Of a stretch of DNA of 64,000 bases, positions 19,051-27,257 are shown piece by piece. The DNA comes from Burkholderia plantarii (lineage in GTDB: Bacteria; Pseudomonadota; Gammaproteobacteria; Burkholderiales; Burkholderiaceae): NCBI RefSeq assembly GCF_001411805.1, contig NZ_CP007213.1, positions 62,001 to 126,000 on the forward strand, in the 5' to 3' direction. The position numbers and the translations under genes were made by a program. Each line of letters opens with the position of its first letter. Position 1 is the stretch's first letter. A model generated the notes under the pieces. That model was not told where the DNA came from. It saw only the letters and a program-made list of their open reading frames with translations, and searched no databases.

Positions 19051-19314
19051 ATGCCCGACCGACACTTGAATTGCCACGCGCCCGACCCCGTGCCGCTGGT
19101 GGCCGATCCCGCCCGCGCGCTGCCGGGCGATGGCGTGCCGGTGAGCAGTGCGGAAGCCGGTGGAGAGGCCGGCGATTCCGCGTCGCCGGTCGGCAAGCGC
19201 TCGCGCGGCCGGTTCGCGGCGGCGGCGCCGGTCGCGCCGCGCGCGGCGGCGGGGTCGATCGCGATCAGCTTCGCCGTGGTCGCGTTCCGCAACTGGCCGC
19301 GGCGCGGTATCTGA
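19051..19314 (+). CDS. Doubtful small ORF divergent from LysR gene
   Basis: The frame gives 87 residues from an ATG preceded by AAAGGA, a fair ribosome site. The sequence (HLNCHAPDPVPLVADPARALPG, then an Ala/Arg/Ser-rich end SIAISFAVVAFRNWPRRGI) matches no family I know. It occupies the place where a LysR-controlled gene would usually start. It may be a genuine small gene, the remnant of a larger deleted gene, or a chance frame. Confidence 0.35.
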   Translation: MPDRHLNCHAPDPVPLVADPARALPGDGVPVSSAEAGGEAGDSASPVGKRSRGRFAAAAPVAPRAAAGSIAISFAVVAFRNWPRRGI

Positions 19315-19355
19315 AGGAAGCGCGGCGGTGCCCGTGCAAGGCACGGCCGCCATGA

Positions 19356-19790
19356 TCAGGAGGACGCAATATCGTCGCGCGGCAGCGGCGCGACGAGCAG
19401 GCCGTCGAGCACGCGCCGGGCGTTCTCGGCGCAGGCCATGTCGTCGGGTTTTTCCTCGACCTGCCGGATCACCGCGAGCAGCCGTGCCTTGCCGAGCGCG
19501 AGCTGCTGCTCCATGCGCTCGATGTCGGCCACTTTGCGCCGCAGCCTCGGCAGCAGCTCGTCGTGGCGCCAGTCCGACAGATCCTCGGGCAGCATGTCGC
19601 GAATCTCGTCGAGCGAGAAGCCGGCTTGCTGCGCATGCACGATCACGGCCAGCGCGAGTTCGGCGTCGGACGCATATTCACGGTAGCCGTTGGCCAGCCG
19701 CGTCGCCGTGCGCAGCAGGCCCCGGGCTTCGTAGAAGCGGATGCGCGACGGCGCGAGCCCGGTGCGCCGGGCCAGTTCTCCGATTTTCAT
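19356..19790 (-). CDS. MerR-family transcriptional regulator
   Basis: The protein is 144 residues. The MerR winged helix reads MKIGELARRTGLAPSRIRFYEARGLLRTATRLANGYREY, and a dimerisation helix follows (ELLPRLRRKVADIERMEQQLALGKARLLAVI). A single C-terminal cysteine (MACAEN) is not a metal-binding arrangement, so an organic or redox signal is more likely than a metal. It is divergent from the flavin oxidoreductase gene at 19866, and the 75-base gap contains a typical MerR promoter with a 19-base spacer. Confidence 0.9.
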   Translation of the reverse strand: MKIGELARRTGLAPSRIRFYEARGLLRTATRLANGYREYASDAELALAVIVHAQQAGFSLDEIRDMLPEDLSDWRHDELLPRLRRKVADIERMEQQLALGKARLLAVIRQVEEKPDDMACAENARRVLDGLLVAPLPRDDIASS

Positions 19791-19806
19791 GCGCGGCTCC
19801 TCCCGC

Positions 19807-19837
19807 TTGACATTGAAGCGAACTTTAATCTTATCGT
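19807..19837 (+). promoter_or_regulatory. MerR-type elongated promoter with dyad operator
   Basis: The -35 box TTGACA (19807-19812) and a -10-like TATCGT (19832-19837) are 19 bases apart. Between them ATTGAAG-CGAA-CTTTAAT (19812-19829) forms a near-perfect dyad with one mismatch. This is the arrangement that MerR activators untwist to start transcription of the divergent gene. Confidence 0.7.
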
Positions 19838-19865
19838 CGGTGGCATTCAATGCGGGGAGCCGCCC

Positions 19866-21101
19866 ATGACACTTTTCACCACCCTGACGCTGCCGAACGG
19901 CACCGTCATCCCGAACCGTCTGGCCAAGGCCGCGATGGAGGAAAACCTGGCCGATGCCGACCATGCGCCGTCCGCGGCGCTGTTGCGGCTCTATCGCGCG
20001 TGGGCCGACGGCGGCGCCGGGCTGGTGCTGACCGGCAACGTGATGATCGACCGGCGCGCCATGACGGGGCCGGGCGGCGTGGTGCTGGAGGACGACCGGC
20101 ATCTCGAGCGCTTCGCGCGCTGGGCGCAGGTGGCGCGCTCGGGCGGCGCGCAGGTGTGGATGCAGATCAACCATCCGGGCCGGCAGATGCCGGCCGAACT
20201 GGGCCAGCCGACCGTCGCGCCGTCGGCCGTGGCGATGGACCTGGGCGCCTTTTCGAACCGGTTCCGGATGCCCGTCGCGATCACGGACGCGCAGATCGCC
20301 GAACTCGTGCGGCGTTTCGCGCGCACCGCGCAGCTGGCCGAAGCGGCCGGTTTCAACGGCGTGCAGATCCATGCCGCGCACGGGTATCTGCTGAGCCAGT
20401 TTCTCTCGCCGCTGACGAACCGGCGCGACGATCGCTGGGGCGGCCCGATCGCCAACCGCGCGCGCCTGCTGCTGGAGGTGGTGGCCGCCGTGCGCGCGGT
20501 GGTCGGCGCCGGGTTCGCGGTGTCGGTCAAGCTCAACTCGGCCGATTTTCAGCGCGGCGGCTTCGAGCCCGACGAGGCGAGGCAGGTGGTGGCGATGCTG
20601 GGCGAACTGCCGGTGGACCTGATCGAGCTGTCGGGCGGCAGCTACGAGGCGCCGGCGATGCAGGGGCAGGCGCGCGATGGCCGCACGCTCGCGCGCGAGG
20701 CCTATTTCCTCGAATTCGCGCGCGACATCGCGGCGGTCTCGCGCGTGCCGCTGATGGTGACGGGCGGCATCCGGCGTCGCGCGGTGGCCGAGCAGGTGGT
20801 CGCGAGCGGCGTGGCGATGGCGGGGATCGCCACGGCGCTGTCGATCGCCCCGGACCTGCCGCGCCGCTGGCGCGCCGGCGAGGCGCTCGCGCCCGCGCTG
20901 CGCCCCGTCACGCTGAAGGACAAGGCGCTCGGCGCGATGGCGAACATGGCGATGGTCAAGTACCAACTGGTGCGCCTGAGCCGCGGTCGCGGCACGAAGC
21001 CCGACGTCTGGCCGATCGGCGCACTGGTGCGCCAGCGCCTCGCGAACGCGTGTCAGGTGCGTCGATATCGGCGCTGGTCGGCACGCGGTGGGGAGCGTTG
21101 A
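19866..21101 (+). CDS. NADH:flavin oxidoreductase, Old Yellow Enzyme family
   Basis: The protein is 411 residues with the FMN-dependent TIM barrel of the OYE family. LTLPNGTVIPNRLAKAAMEENLAD is the FMN-binding start. VWMQINHPGRQ provides the Gln that contacts the flavin, and FNGVQIHAAHGYLLSQFLSPLTNRRDDRWGG contains the substrate-binding His pair (HAAH). VTGGIRRRAVAEQVV binds phosphate near the C-terminus. There is no C-terminal FAD/NAD domain, so it is a single-domain ene-reductase for enones or similar electrophiles. A divergent MerR regulator and a MerR-type promoter indicate induction by its substrate. The last 20 residues are unusually basic. Confidence 0.9.
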   Translation: MTLFTTLTLPNGTVIPNRLAKAAMEENLADADHAPSAALLRLYRAWADGGAGLVLTGNVMIDRRAMTGPGGVVLEDDRHLERFARWAQVARSGGAQVWMQINHPGRQMPAELGQPTVAPSAVAMDLGAFSNRFRMPVAITDAQIAELVRRFARTAQLAEAAGFNGVQIHAAHGYLLSQFLSPLTNRRDDRWGGPIANRARLLLEVVAAVRAVVGAGFAVSVKLNSADFQRGGFEPDEARQVVAMLGELPVDLIELSGGSYEAPAMQGQARDGRTLAREAYFLEFARDIAAVSRVPLMVTGGIRRRAVAEQVVASGVAMAGIATALSIAPDLPRRWRAGEALAPALRPVTLKDKALGAMANMAMVKYQLVRLSRGRGTKPDVWPIGALVRQRLANACQVRRYRRWSARGGER

Positions 21102-21431
21102 GCGGGGAAAGACCGTGGTCCGCGCGGGCGGCTCCGGCGCCGTCGGGATGCATGGGCGGCGGTGTTTCCATACGTGGAACCGCGTAAAGCCGAAGCCGAA
21201 GCCGAGGGCCGAAAGTCGAAAGTCGAAAGTCGAAAGTCGAAAGTCGAAAGTCGAAAGCCGACAATTGGAAGTCGGGATCCCCCGTTGCGGGCCATGAGCC
21301 ATGAATCAGGGGTCGGGAACGGCCCGATCGGCAGGCATCGCGCGTCGTGCCGGCTACGATTCGCGCGCCCCGCGTGCCGAGTGAACCACGGGCGCGTGGC
21401 GCGTCAGCGGCCCGTCCACCGCCCCCACCAA
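21102..21431. other. Intergenic stretch containing a heptamer repeat
   Basis: No gene is convincing on either strand. The main feature is the tandem repeat at 21211-21259, preceded by GAAGCC-type hexamer repeats near 21190-21210. Confidence 0.6.
21211..21259. repeat. Tandem heptamer repeat (GAAAGTC)x6 + GAAAGCC
   Basis: Six exact copies of GAAAGTC are followed by one variant, GAAAGCC, with no interruption. A seven-base unit would shift frame with each copy gained or lost, but no gene is read through it. It may be a variable-number tandem repeat useful in strain typing. Confidence 0.9.
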
Positions 21432-22343
21432 TCAAACGGCCCGCGCCCGCGAATCACGCGGGTTCGGCTTGCCGCGCGGCGCCTGCAGCAGATACACGCC
21501 GCACAGGATCAGCGCGAGCGCGCCGAGATCCCATGAATGCAGCGGTTCGCCCGCGAACACGCAGCCGATCGCGAGCGCGACCACGGGCGGCAGGTAGGTG
21601 ACGCTCGACGCCGCGACGGCGCCGAGCCGATGCACGATGAAGTAATACAGCACGAACGCGATGCCGGTGCCGGCGAGCCCGAGGCCGAACACCATGCCGG
21701 CGAACGTCGCGCGGTCGGTGGCGATGCGCTCGATGCCGTGGAAGTCGGTCACCGCCGCGAGCGTGACGAGCGCGAGCCCCATCTGCCAGGTGGCCAGCGC
21801 GAACGGCGAGAACGCATGCGCCGACAGGAAGCGCCGCGCGTAGACGAACGACGCGCCCACGCTGGCCGAGCCCGCCAGCATGAACAGCACGCCGAACGGA
21901 TTCACGCCGTTGGCCGCGCCGTTCCACGGCCGCGCGATCAGCAGCACGCCCGCGAAGCCGAGCGCGACGCCGGCGATCTTGCGCGGCCGCGGCCGTTCGC
22001 TGTCGAGGAACAGCGCAGCGCAGACGAACGAGAACAGCGGGATCGCGCCGCTCAGCATGCCGGCCACGCCCGAGGCGAGCAGCGACGCGCCCTTGGCGAA
22101 CGCGAAGTAGTAGACCGAGGTGGCCAGCAGCGACATCACGAAGAAGTGATGGATCTGCCGCGCCTGCCGCCAGTGCAGGTCGCGCCGCAGCAGCGCGAAC
22201 ACGAGAATCGCCACGAAGCCGAACAGCACGCGCAGGAACACGATCTGCAGCGGCGTGATCAGCAGGCTTGCCCACTTCATCATCAGGAAATTGGTGCCCC
22301 AGATCACGCCGAGCACGGCGAAGGCAGGATAGGCGAGGTTCAT
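21432..22343 (-). CDS. EamA-family (DMT) transporter
   Basis: The start at 22343 (MNLAYPAFAVLGVIWGTNFLMMKW) gives 303 residues with about ten transmembrane segments in two EamA repeats. The second repeat starts near GVLFMLAGSASVGASFVYARRFL. IWGTNFLMMK and the closing GALALILCGVYLLQAPRGK are typical. Members usually export amino acids or metabolites across the inner membrane. An upstream in-frame start at 22601 would add a non-membrane stretch and is unlikely. It diverges from the SDR gene at 22682. Confidence 0.88.
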   Translation of the reverse strand: MNLAYPAFAVLGVIWGTNFLMMKWASLLITPLQIVFLRVLFGFVAILVFALLRRDLHWRQARQIHHFFVMSLLATSVYYFAFAKGASLLASGVAGMLSGAIPLFSFVCAALFLDSERPRPRKIAGVALGFAGVLLIARPWNGAANGVNPFGVLFMLAGSASVGASFVYARRFLSAHAFSPFALATWQMGLALVTLAAVTDFHGIERIATDRATFAGMVFGLGLAGTGIAFVLYYFIVHRLGAVAASSVTYLPPVVALAIGCVFAGEPLHSWDLGALALILCGVYLLQAPRGKPNPRDSRARAV

Positions 22344-22429
22344 GGCGGTGGCGCTGCGATCGTGGAGGGACGGCAGGCCAGTGTGGCGGCGGCGGCGCGC
22401 CGTCACAAGCCATGAATTCTGCTCGAAAG

Positions 22430-22446
22430 CAGTAGAAAAACTACTG
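22430..22446. promoter_or_regulatory. Inverted repeat CAGTAG-N5-CTACTG
   Basis: Exact six-base arms flank AAAAA in the divergent gap between the EamA and SDR genes. It shares the GTAG/CTAC core with the palindrome at 22559-22571. Confidence 0.6.
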
Positions 22447-22558
22447 TTTGGAAGATCGGGATGACGACTCGCCGGCCGCGCCGCAGCATGGATGTGTGCT
22501 TTGGCATCCGGCAAGCCGGGGCGGCTTTCGCCGGCGCATCGAGACACCGTGTCAGTCA

Positions 22559-22571
22559 GTAGAAATTCTAC
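22559..22571. promoter_or_regulatory. Perfect palindrome GTAGAA-A-TTCTAC
   Basis: This 13-base exact palindrome lies 111 bases before the SDR start. With the repeat at 22430 it suggests one regulator controlling the divergent pair, though no regulator gene is next to it. Confidence 0.6.
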
Positions 22572-22681
22572 GGTAAGAAAGCAGAAATGATGATTCGACA
22601 CGTTTGCCTGGCCGGCCTACAGTGGCCCAGGTGCGGGACCGGCGGGCCTGCCGGCCTCGCGATTCCATTCCGGGAGGACAG

Positions 22682-23386
22682 ATGACTGCAGAAAAAGTCG
22701 CGCTCGTCACGGCGGCGGGCAAGGGCATGGGCGCGGCCATCGCGACCGAACTGGCCGCGAACGGCTATCGCGTCGCGCTGATGTCGCCATCGGGCAGCGC
22801 CGAGCGTCTCGCCGCGGAACTGGGCGGCTTCGGCATCTCGGGCTCGGTCACCGAGGACGCCGACGTCGATCGGCTGGTGGCCGGCACGCTCGAACGCTAC
22901 GGCCGCATCGACGCGGTGGTCAACAACACCGGCCATCCGCCCAAGGGCGAGTTGCTCGCGATCGACGACGGGCAATGGCATCTCGGGCTCGACCTGATCG
23001 TGCTCAGCGTCGCGCGCGTGCTGCGGCGCGTGACGCCGGTGTTCCTGGCGCAGGGCGGCGGCGCGGTGGTCAACATCTCGAGCTTCGCGGCCGATGCGCC
23101 GGAGCCGGCGATGCCGGTGTCGTCGACGCTACGCGCGGCGCTGAGCGCCTACACGCGGCTCTATGCGGAGCGCTACGCAAGCGAAGGAATCCGGATCAAC
23201 TCGGTGCTGCCGGGCTTCATCGACAGCTGGCCTGCCACGCCCGAGGTCGTGGCACGGATTCCGGCCGGGCGCTTCGGCCGGACCCGGGAGGTCGCGAAGA
23301 CGGTCGCGTTCCTGCTGTCGGACGGCGCCGGCTACATCACCGGGCAGAACCTGCGCGTGGACGGCGGCATCGTCCGCGCGCTGTAA
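22682..23386 (+). CDS. Short-chain dehydrogenase/reductase with altered catalytic residues
   Basis: The protein is 234 residues with GGGAGGA before the start. The Rossmann fold is clear: ALVTAAGKGMGAAIATEL (cofactor-binding TGxxxGxG variant), VVNNTGHPP (NNAG equivalent), VVNISSFAA (catalytic Ser) and RINSVLPGFIDS. In the usual YxxxK site the sequence is S147-S-T-L-R151, so the general-base Tyr and its Lys partner are replaced by Ser and Arg. It may be a low-activity or binding-only member, or use another residue. The cofactor is not certain. Confidence 0.85.
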   Translation: MTAEKVALVTAAGKGMGAAIATELAANGYRVALMSPSGSAERLAAELGGFGISGSVTEDADVDRLVAGTLERYGRIDAVVNNTGHPPKGELLAIDDGQWHLGLDLIVLSVARVLRRVTPVFLAQGGGAVVNISSFAADAPEPAMPVSSTLRAALSAYTRLYAERYASEGIRINSVLPGFIDSWPATPEVVARIPAGRFGRTREVAKTVAFLLSDGAGYITGQNLRVDGGIVRAL

Positions 23387-23448
23387 CGCGCCGGGCGCGG
23401 CAGACGGCGGCCCGGCAGCCACGCGCTCGACGCAACGTCACCGCAACG

Positions 23449-24069
23449 TCAACGCAGCTGGGTGGCCGCGAGACAAAGCACCATGCTGCCCACCGCGCCG
23501 TCCAGCAGGCGCCACGCCACCGCCTTGCGAAACAGCGGCGCGAGCAGCCGCGCGCCGTAGCCGAGGCCGATGAACCACAGCACGCTGACTGTCATCGCGC
23601 CGATCGCGAACGCCACGCGCGCGCCGGCCGGCTCGCGCGCGCCGGCCGTGCCGATCAGCAGAAAGGTGTCGAGGTAGACGTGCGGATTGAGCCAGGTGAA
23701 GGCGAGCGTCATCATCACGATCGGCAGCGCGCGCTGCGCGGGCGGCGCCACCTGGCCCGAGGCGGCGTCGAGCGTGGCGTGGCCGGGCTTCAGCGCGCGC
23801 AGCAGCGCGCTCAGGCCGAACCACGCCAGATAGGCGAGGCCGATGTAGAGCACGACGTGGATGAAGGTGGGGTAGCGCTCGACCAGCGCCGAGGCGCCGC
23901 CCACGCCGACGGCGATCAGCAGCATGTCGGACAGCGCGCAGAGCACGACGATCTTGCCGATATGCGAGCGCATGATGCCCTGGCGCAGCACGAAGGCGTT
24001 CTGCGCGCCGATGGTGACGATCAGCGACGCGCAGAGCGCGGCGCCGTGAGTGAAGGCGATCCAGTTCAT
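23449..24069 (-). CDS. argO: LysE/ArgO-family basic amino acid exporter
   Basis: The protein is 206 residues with six hydrophobic segments and the LysE start THGAALCASLIVTIGAQNAFVLRQG. The central part contains LAFTWLNPHVYLDTFLLIG, in which the Asn-Pro is typical of the ArgO/LysE subgroup. It should export L-arginine or L-lysine from the cytoplasm. It is divergent from the ArgP-like regulator at 24173, the standard pairing, so it is probably induced by basic amino acids through that regulator. Confidence 0.9.
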   Translation of the reverse strand: MNWIAFTHGAALCASLIVTIGAQNAFVLRQGIMRSHIGKIVVLCALSDMLLIAVGVGGASALVERYPTFIHVVLYIGLAYLAWFGLSALLRALKPGHATLDAASGQVAPPAQRALPIVMMTLAFTWLNPHVYLDTFLLIGTAGAREPAGARVAFAIGAMTVSVLWFIGLGYGARLLAPLFRKAVAWRLLDGAVGSMVLCLAATQLR

Positions 24070-24172
24070 GAAATTTGGGGGACGGTGGACTTGGGCGACG
24101 TATGCGGCTAGTCTGCGGGTTCGATTGGCATAAGAAAAGCTAAATTCCCTAATCTCAATGAAGGAAAACTGA

Positions 24173-25063
24173 ATGCTCGACTACGCGCTGCTGGAGGCGC
24201 TGTCCGCGGTGATCCGGCACGGATCGTTCGAACGCGCGGCGAAGGACCTCAACGTGTCGCCGTCGGCGGTCTCACAACGCATCAAGCTGCTCGAGGAACG
24301 CGTCGGCAGCGTGCTCGTCAAGCGCGGGCAGCCGTGCGTGGCGACCACCTCGGGTGCGCTGCTGTGCCGGCATACCGAGCGCGTGCAGCTGCTCGAGGCC
24401 GAGCTGTCCGGGCAGGTGCCGCATCTGCCCGGCGCGGTGGGGGCGTGGCCGACGCTGCGGATCGCCGTGAACGACGACAGCGTGGCCACCTGGTTCGTCG
24501 ACGCGGTCGCGCCGTTCTGCGCGCAGAGCGGCACGCTGCTCGACCTCGTGATCGACGACCAGGACTACACGGCCGAGCGGATTCGCGACGGCAGCGTGCA
24601 GGGCGCGATCACCGCGCAGGCCGAACCGATCCAGGGCTGCCGCTCGACGCGGCTCGGCCGGATTCGCTATCACGCGGTCTGTTCGCCGGCGTTCCAGGCG
24701 CGCTATTTCGCCGACGGCCTCACGCGCGAGGCGTTGCGGCGCGCGCCGTGCGTGATGTTCAGCCCGAAGGACAGCCTGCAGATGCGCTTCATCCGGCGCG
24801 CGACGCGCACCGACCTCGACCCGCCGAAGCACTGGATTCCGCACGTGGCCGGCTATTTGCGCGCCTGCGAGACGGGACTCGGCTGGGGGATGTGCCCGGT
24901 TCGCATGATCGAGCGGCAGGTCGCCTCGGGCGAGATGGTGGACCTGTCGGAGGGGCGCAGCATCGACATCGAGCTCTACTGGCAGAGCTGGCGGCTGTCG
25001 ATCGGCTGGCTCGACGAGTTCAGCCGCGTGCTGAAGACGAGCGCCGCGCAGTGGCTCGATTGA
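24173..25063 (+). CDS. argP: ArgP/LysG-type LysR regulator
   Basis: The protein is 296 residues. The N-terminal helix-turn-helix (LLEALSAVIRHGSFERAAKDLNVSPSAVSQRIKLLEERVGSVLVKRGQPC) matches the ArgP/IciA/LysG subgroup closely, including the QP after the wing. The effector domain includes LRIAVNDDSVATWFVDAV and GLGWGMCPVRMIE. ArgP proteins activate the adjacent exporter in response to arginine or lysine. The divergent argO gene confirms the assignment. A rho-independent terminator follows at 25081-25110. Confidence 0.92.
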   Translation: MLDYALLEALSAVIRHGSFERAAKDLNVSPSAVSQRIKLLEERVGSVLVKRGQPCVATTSGALLCRHTERVQLLEAELSGQVPHLPGAVGAWPTLRIAVNDDSVATWFVDAVAPFCAQSGTLLDLVIDDQDYTAERIRDGSVQGAITAQAEPIQGCRSTRLGRIRYHAVCSPAFQARYFADGLTREALRRAPCVMFSPKDSLQMRFIRRATRTDLDPPKHWIPHVAGYLRACETGLGWGMCPVRMIERQVASGEMVDLSEGRSIDIELYWQSWRLSIGWLDEFSRVLKTSAAQWLD

Positions 25064-25080
25064 ACGCGACGCACCCAAAA

Positions 25081-25110
25081 ACAAAGGCGCCTCAGGAGGC
25101 GCCTTTTGTG
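25081..25110 (+). terminator. Rho-independent terminator after argP
   Basis: AAAGGCGCCTC is followed by its reverse complement GAGGCGCCTTT with a minimal loop, then T residues; the flanking ACA/TGT also pair. It is A-rich on the other side, so it may work for both strands and also end the fnr transcript. Confidence 0.85.
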
Positions 25111-25213
25111 ATCGCAGGGCCGACAGGCGTCGGGCCTCGATGGGGAGTGGCAGTGGGGTCTTGATTCGAAGGCGGGATCGAGCCGCGCATCGGACCCTTG
25201 GCTAACGGAACCA

Positions 25214-25963
25214 TCAGATCGCGCGCAGTCCGTCGAAATCGAGCACGCGAACCACGCGACCCTGCATGACGAGCAGGCCCTGCCGCTGGAACTTCGACAG
25301 CGTGCGGCTGACCGTTTCGAGCGTGATGCCCAGATAGCTGCCGATGTCCTCGCGCGTCATGCGCAGATTGAACTCGGTGGCCGAATAACCGCGCACCATG
25401 TAGCGAGCCGAGACGTCGAGCAGGAACGAGGCGACGCGCTCGTCGGCGTTCAGCGACCCGAGCAGGATGGCCTGCGTGGTCTCGCGCACGATCTGCTCGC
25501 TCATCAGCTTCAGCACGCGTGCCTGCAGCGTGCTGGCCTCGGAGCACAGCGAGCGCAGCGAGCCGTAGGGAATCACGCAGACGGTGCTGTCCTCGAGCGC
25601 GACGGCGGTGCGCGGATGGTGGCTGTCGCAGATGCCGTCGAAGCCGAGCGCCTCGCCGGCCAGGTGAAGGCCCGCTACCTGCTCGCGGCCGTCCTGGCGC
25701 GTGGCGATGGTCTTGATCGAACCGGAACGCACCGCGTAGAGGTTGTCGAACTCGTCGCCTTCACGGAACAGCGCTTCGCCGCGGCGCACGGGGCGCGCCG
25801 CGCAGATCACCGACTCGAGGCGCTCGACGGCCTCGGTATTGAGGCCTTGGGGCATGCAGAGGTGCCGCATCGAACAGGTGGAGCAATGCGCGGCGGGATG
25901 GGGAGCCCAGGAGCTGGAGGAGCGGACCGGGCGGGAGGAACGTTGGGGGAGAGGAATCAACAT
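25214..25963 (-). CDS. fnr: FNR-type oxygen-sensing Crp-family regulator
   Basis: The protein is 249 residues. Three N-terminal cysteines at 27, 30 and 36 (C-x2-C-x5-C) and a fourth at 112 (DGICDS) match the four ligands of the oxygen-labile [4Fe-4S] cluster of E. coli FNR. A cyclic-nucleotide-binding-like barrel (ALFREGDEFDNLYAVRSGSIKTI) and a Crp-type helix-turn-helix follow; the latter reads MTREDIGSYLGITLETVSRTLSKFQ with the E-x2-S-R that recognises TTGAT-N4-ATCAA sites. It should switch genes for low-oxygen growth. It lies 120 bases downstream of a universal stress protein gene on the same strand. I see no FNR box in that gap. Confidence 0.93.
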   Translation of the reverse strand: MLIPLPQRSSRPVRSSSSWAPHPAAHCSTCSMRHLCMPQGLNTEAVERLESVICAARPVRRGEALFREGDEFDNLYAVRSGSIKTIATRQDGREQVAGLHLAGEALGFDGICDSHHPRTAVALEDSTVCVIPYGSLRSLCSEASTLQARVLKLMSEQIVRETTQAILLGSLNADERVASFLLDVSARYMVRGYSATEFNLRMTREDIGSYLGITLETVSRTLSKFQRQGLLVMQGRVVRVLDFDGLRAI

Positions 25964-26083
25964 GATGCGTACTCACACTTATGAAGAAGCAATGGTGACT
26001 ATTGTCCCACCGGGTTTTCCATGAGTTGAGCGGCAAAACGCCGCGACGCGGAATGCGTCGCGTTTTGCGCCATGGCAATGTGA

Positions 26084-26569
26084 TCAGCTTTCCTTAGTTT
26101 TTTCCGCCTCTTCGTTTGAATGCGATGCCGCAGAAGGGATCAAAAGCACCGGCAGACAAGCCTGTCGGACGCATTGCTCGGCGATGCTGCCGAGCATTAG
26201 GCGTTTGAATCCGCGCCGGCCGTGGGTGCCGAGCACGAGCAGGTCGGCGCCGTATTCGGTGGCCGCCTCGAGGATCAGCGACGACACGTCCGCGAGCGTG
26301 GCGGCTTCGCCGGTCAGCACGTCGCCCGTCACGCCGGCGTCCTGCATGCGCTGCGCGAAGTCGCGCGTGAGGTCGCTGCCCTGCGCCACGAGCTGCTCGC
26401 GCAGCACGGACGGGTCGTAGCCCGGCACGTTGTAGTAGATGGCCGCGTTCTCGACCGCATAGAACGCGCGCAGCGTCGCGTGTTCGGACTGCGAGAGGGC
26501 AAGGGCCGCATCGAACGCGTGACGCGACGTTTCACTGCCGTCGACTGCTACGAAGATGCGCTGGTACAT
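26084..26569 (-). CDS. Universal stress protein, UspA family
   Basis: The protein is 161 residues with the UspA fold: MYQRIFVAVDGSETSRHAFDAALAL at the start and the ATP-binding loop LLVLGTHGRRGFKRLMLGSIAEQCVRQACLPVLLI near the end (the G-x2-G-x9-GS motif of ATP-binding members). The central stretch is LTGEAATLADVSSLILEAA. It is located directly upstream of fnr, consistent with low-oxygen or stationary-phase stress roles known for such pairs in Burkholderia. The C-terminal tail is short and charged. Confidence 0.92.
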   Translation of the reverse strand: MYQRIFVAVDGSETSRHAFDAALALSQSEHATLRAFYAVENAAIYYNVPGYDPSVLREQLVAQGSDLTRDFAQRMQDAGVTGDVLTGEAATLADVSSLILEAATEYGADLLVLGTHGRRGFKRLMLGSIAEQCVRQACLPVLLIPSAASHSNEEAEKTKES

Positions 26570-27020
26570 GAGGGCTCCCTGGTGCGGTGGATGAAGGCGC
26601 TCCGGCGACTCCGGATGCCGTTGAGAAGGATGCTGCGGGGGAGGTTATACGATCGGTTCGCGATTTGCAGCGTCGCGGGGCCGCCGTGCAATCATGTCGC
26701 ACCCTGGCTCCGCCCGGTGCCGTCCGGACGTGGTTGCCGCACGGGTCGAACAGCGGACGCCGGACCTCGTGTCCGGCTCGCCGCGATCCGTGAAAACCCC
26801 ATCCCCGGCTGCCTGCCGCATGGTGGAACGGCGAGCGGCGCCTGCATCCCGAGAGGATTTATTTCAGGTAGAAGACAGTGAAACGACAGAGTATGATGCG
26901 CTACGAGATGGGCACGGCGGCCTCGGCCCGCCGTGCTGCTTCTGCCCGCAACGGGCACCGCGGCACCCTTAGACGGTGGTAGTGAAGAACAACACAAGGG
27001 ACACAAGCTGGGGCGGACTC
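26570..27020. other. Gene-free stretch
   Basis: About 450 bases hold no frame with a credible start or family. An inverted CGGCGGC/GCCCGCCG-rich segment lies near 26918-26935. It presumably contains the uspA promoter and the promoter of the small gene at 27021. Confidence 0.5.
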
Positions 27021-27257
27021 ATGCATTCGACGACAACGGCATTCACCCATCGCGGCTATCTTCTGAATTGCGCGCCGGCCCGCGCCGGCGACGGTTCGTT
27101 CCAACCCTACGTGGTCATCTCCCGATCGAGCGACGGCGAGCTGGTCGCGAATCGATTTTTCCCATCCGATCTCCATTTCTGCGAAGAAGGCGAGGCGGTC
27201 GCGCATGCGCGCGACTGGGCCGTTCGCTGGATCGACGCGAGCAGCGTGACGGTGTAG
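27021..27257 (+). CDS. Small hypothetical protein
   Basis: The protein is 78 residues from the ATG at 27021; a GTG 45 bases upstream is possible but has no ribosome site. The sequence (AFTHRGYLLNCAPARAGDGSFQPYVVISRSSDGELVANRFFPSD, then EEGEAVAHARDWAVRWIDAS) suggests a beta-sheet followed by one helix, as in other short Burkholderia proteins of unknown role. The layout recalls the 5826 gene. No signal peptide or membrane segment is seen. Confidence 0.65.
   Translation: MHSTTTAFTHRGYLLNCAPARAGDGSFQPYVVISRSSDGELVANRFFPSDLHFCEEGEAVAHARDWAVRWIDASSVTV

Noticed and set aside
21170..21265. CRISPR-like array
   Set aside because: Units are only seven bases, contiguous and without spacers, so it is a simple tandem repeat.
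25964..26083. FNR box in front of fnr
   Set aside because: No TTGAT-N4-ATCAA match was found in the gap on either strand.
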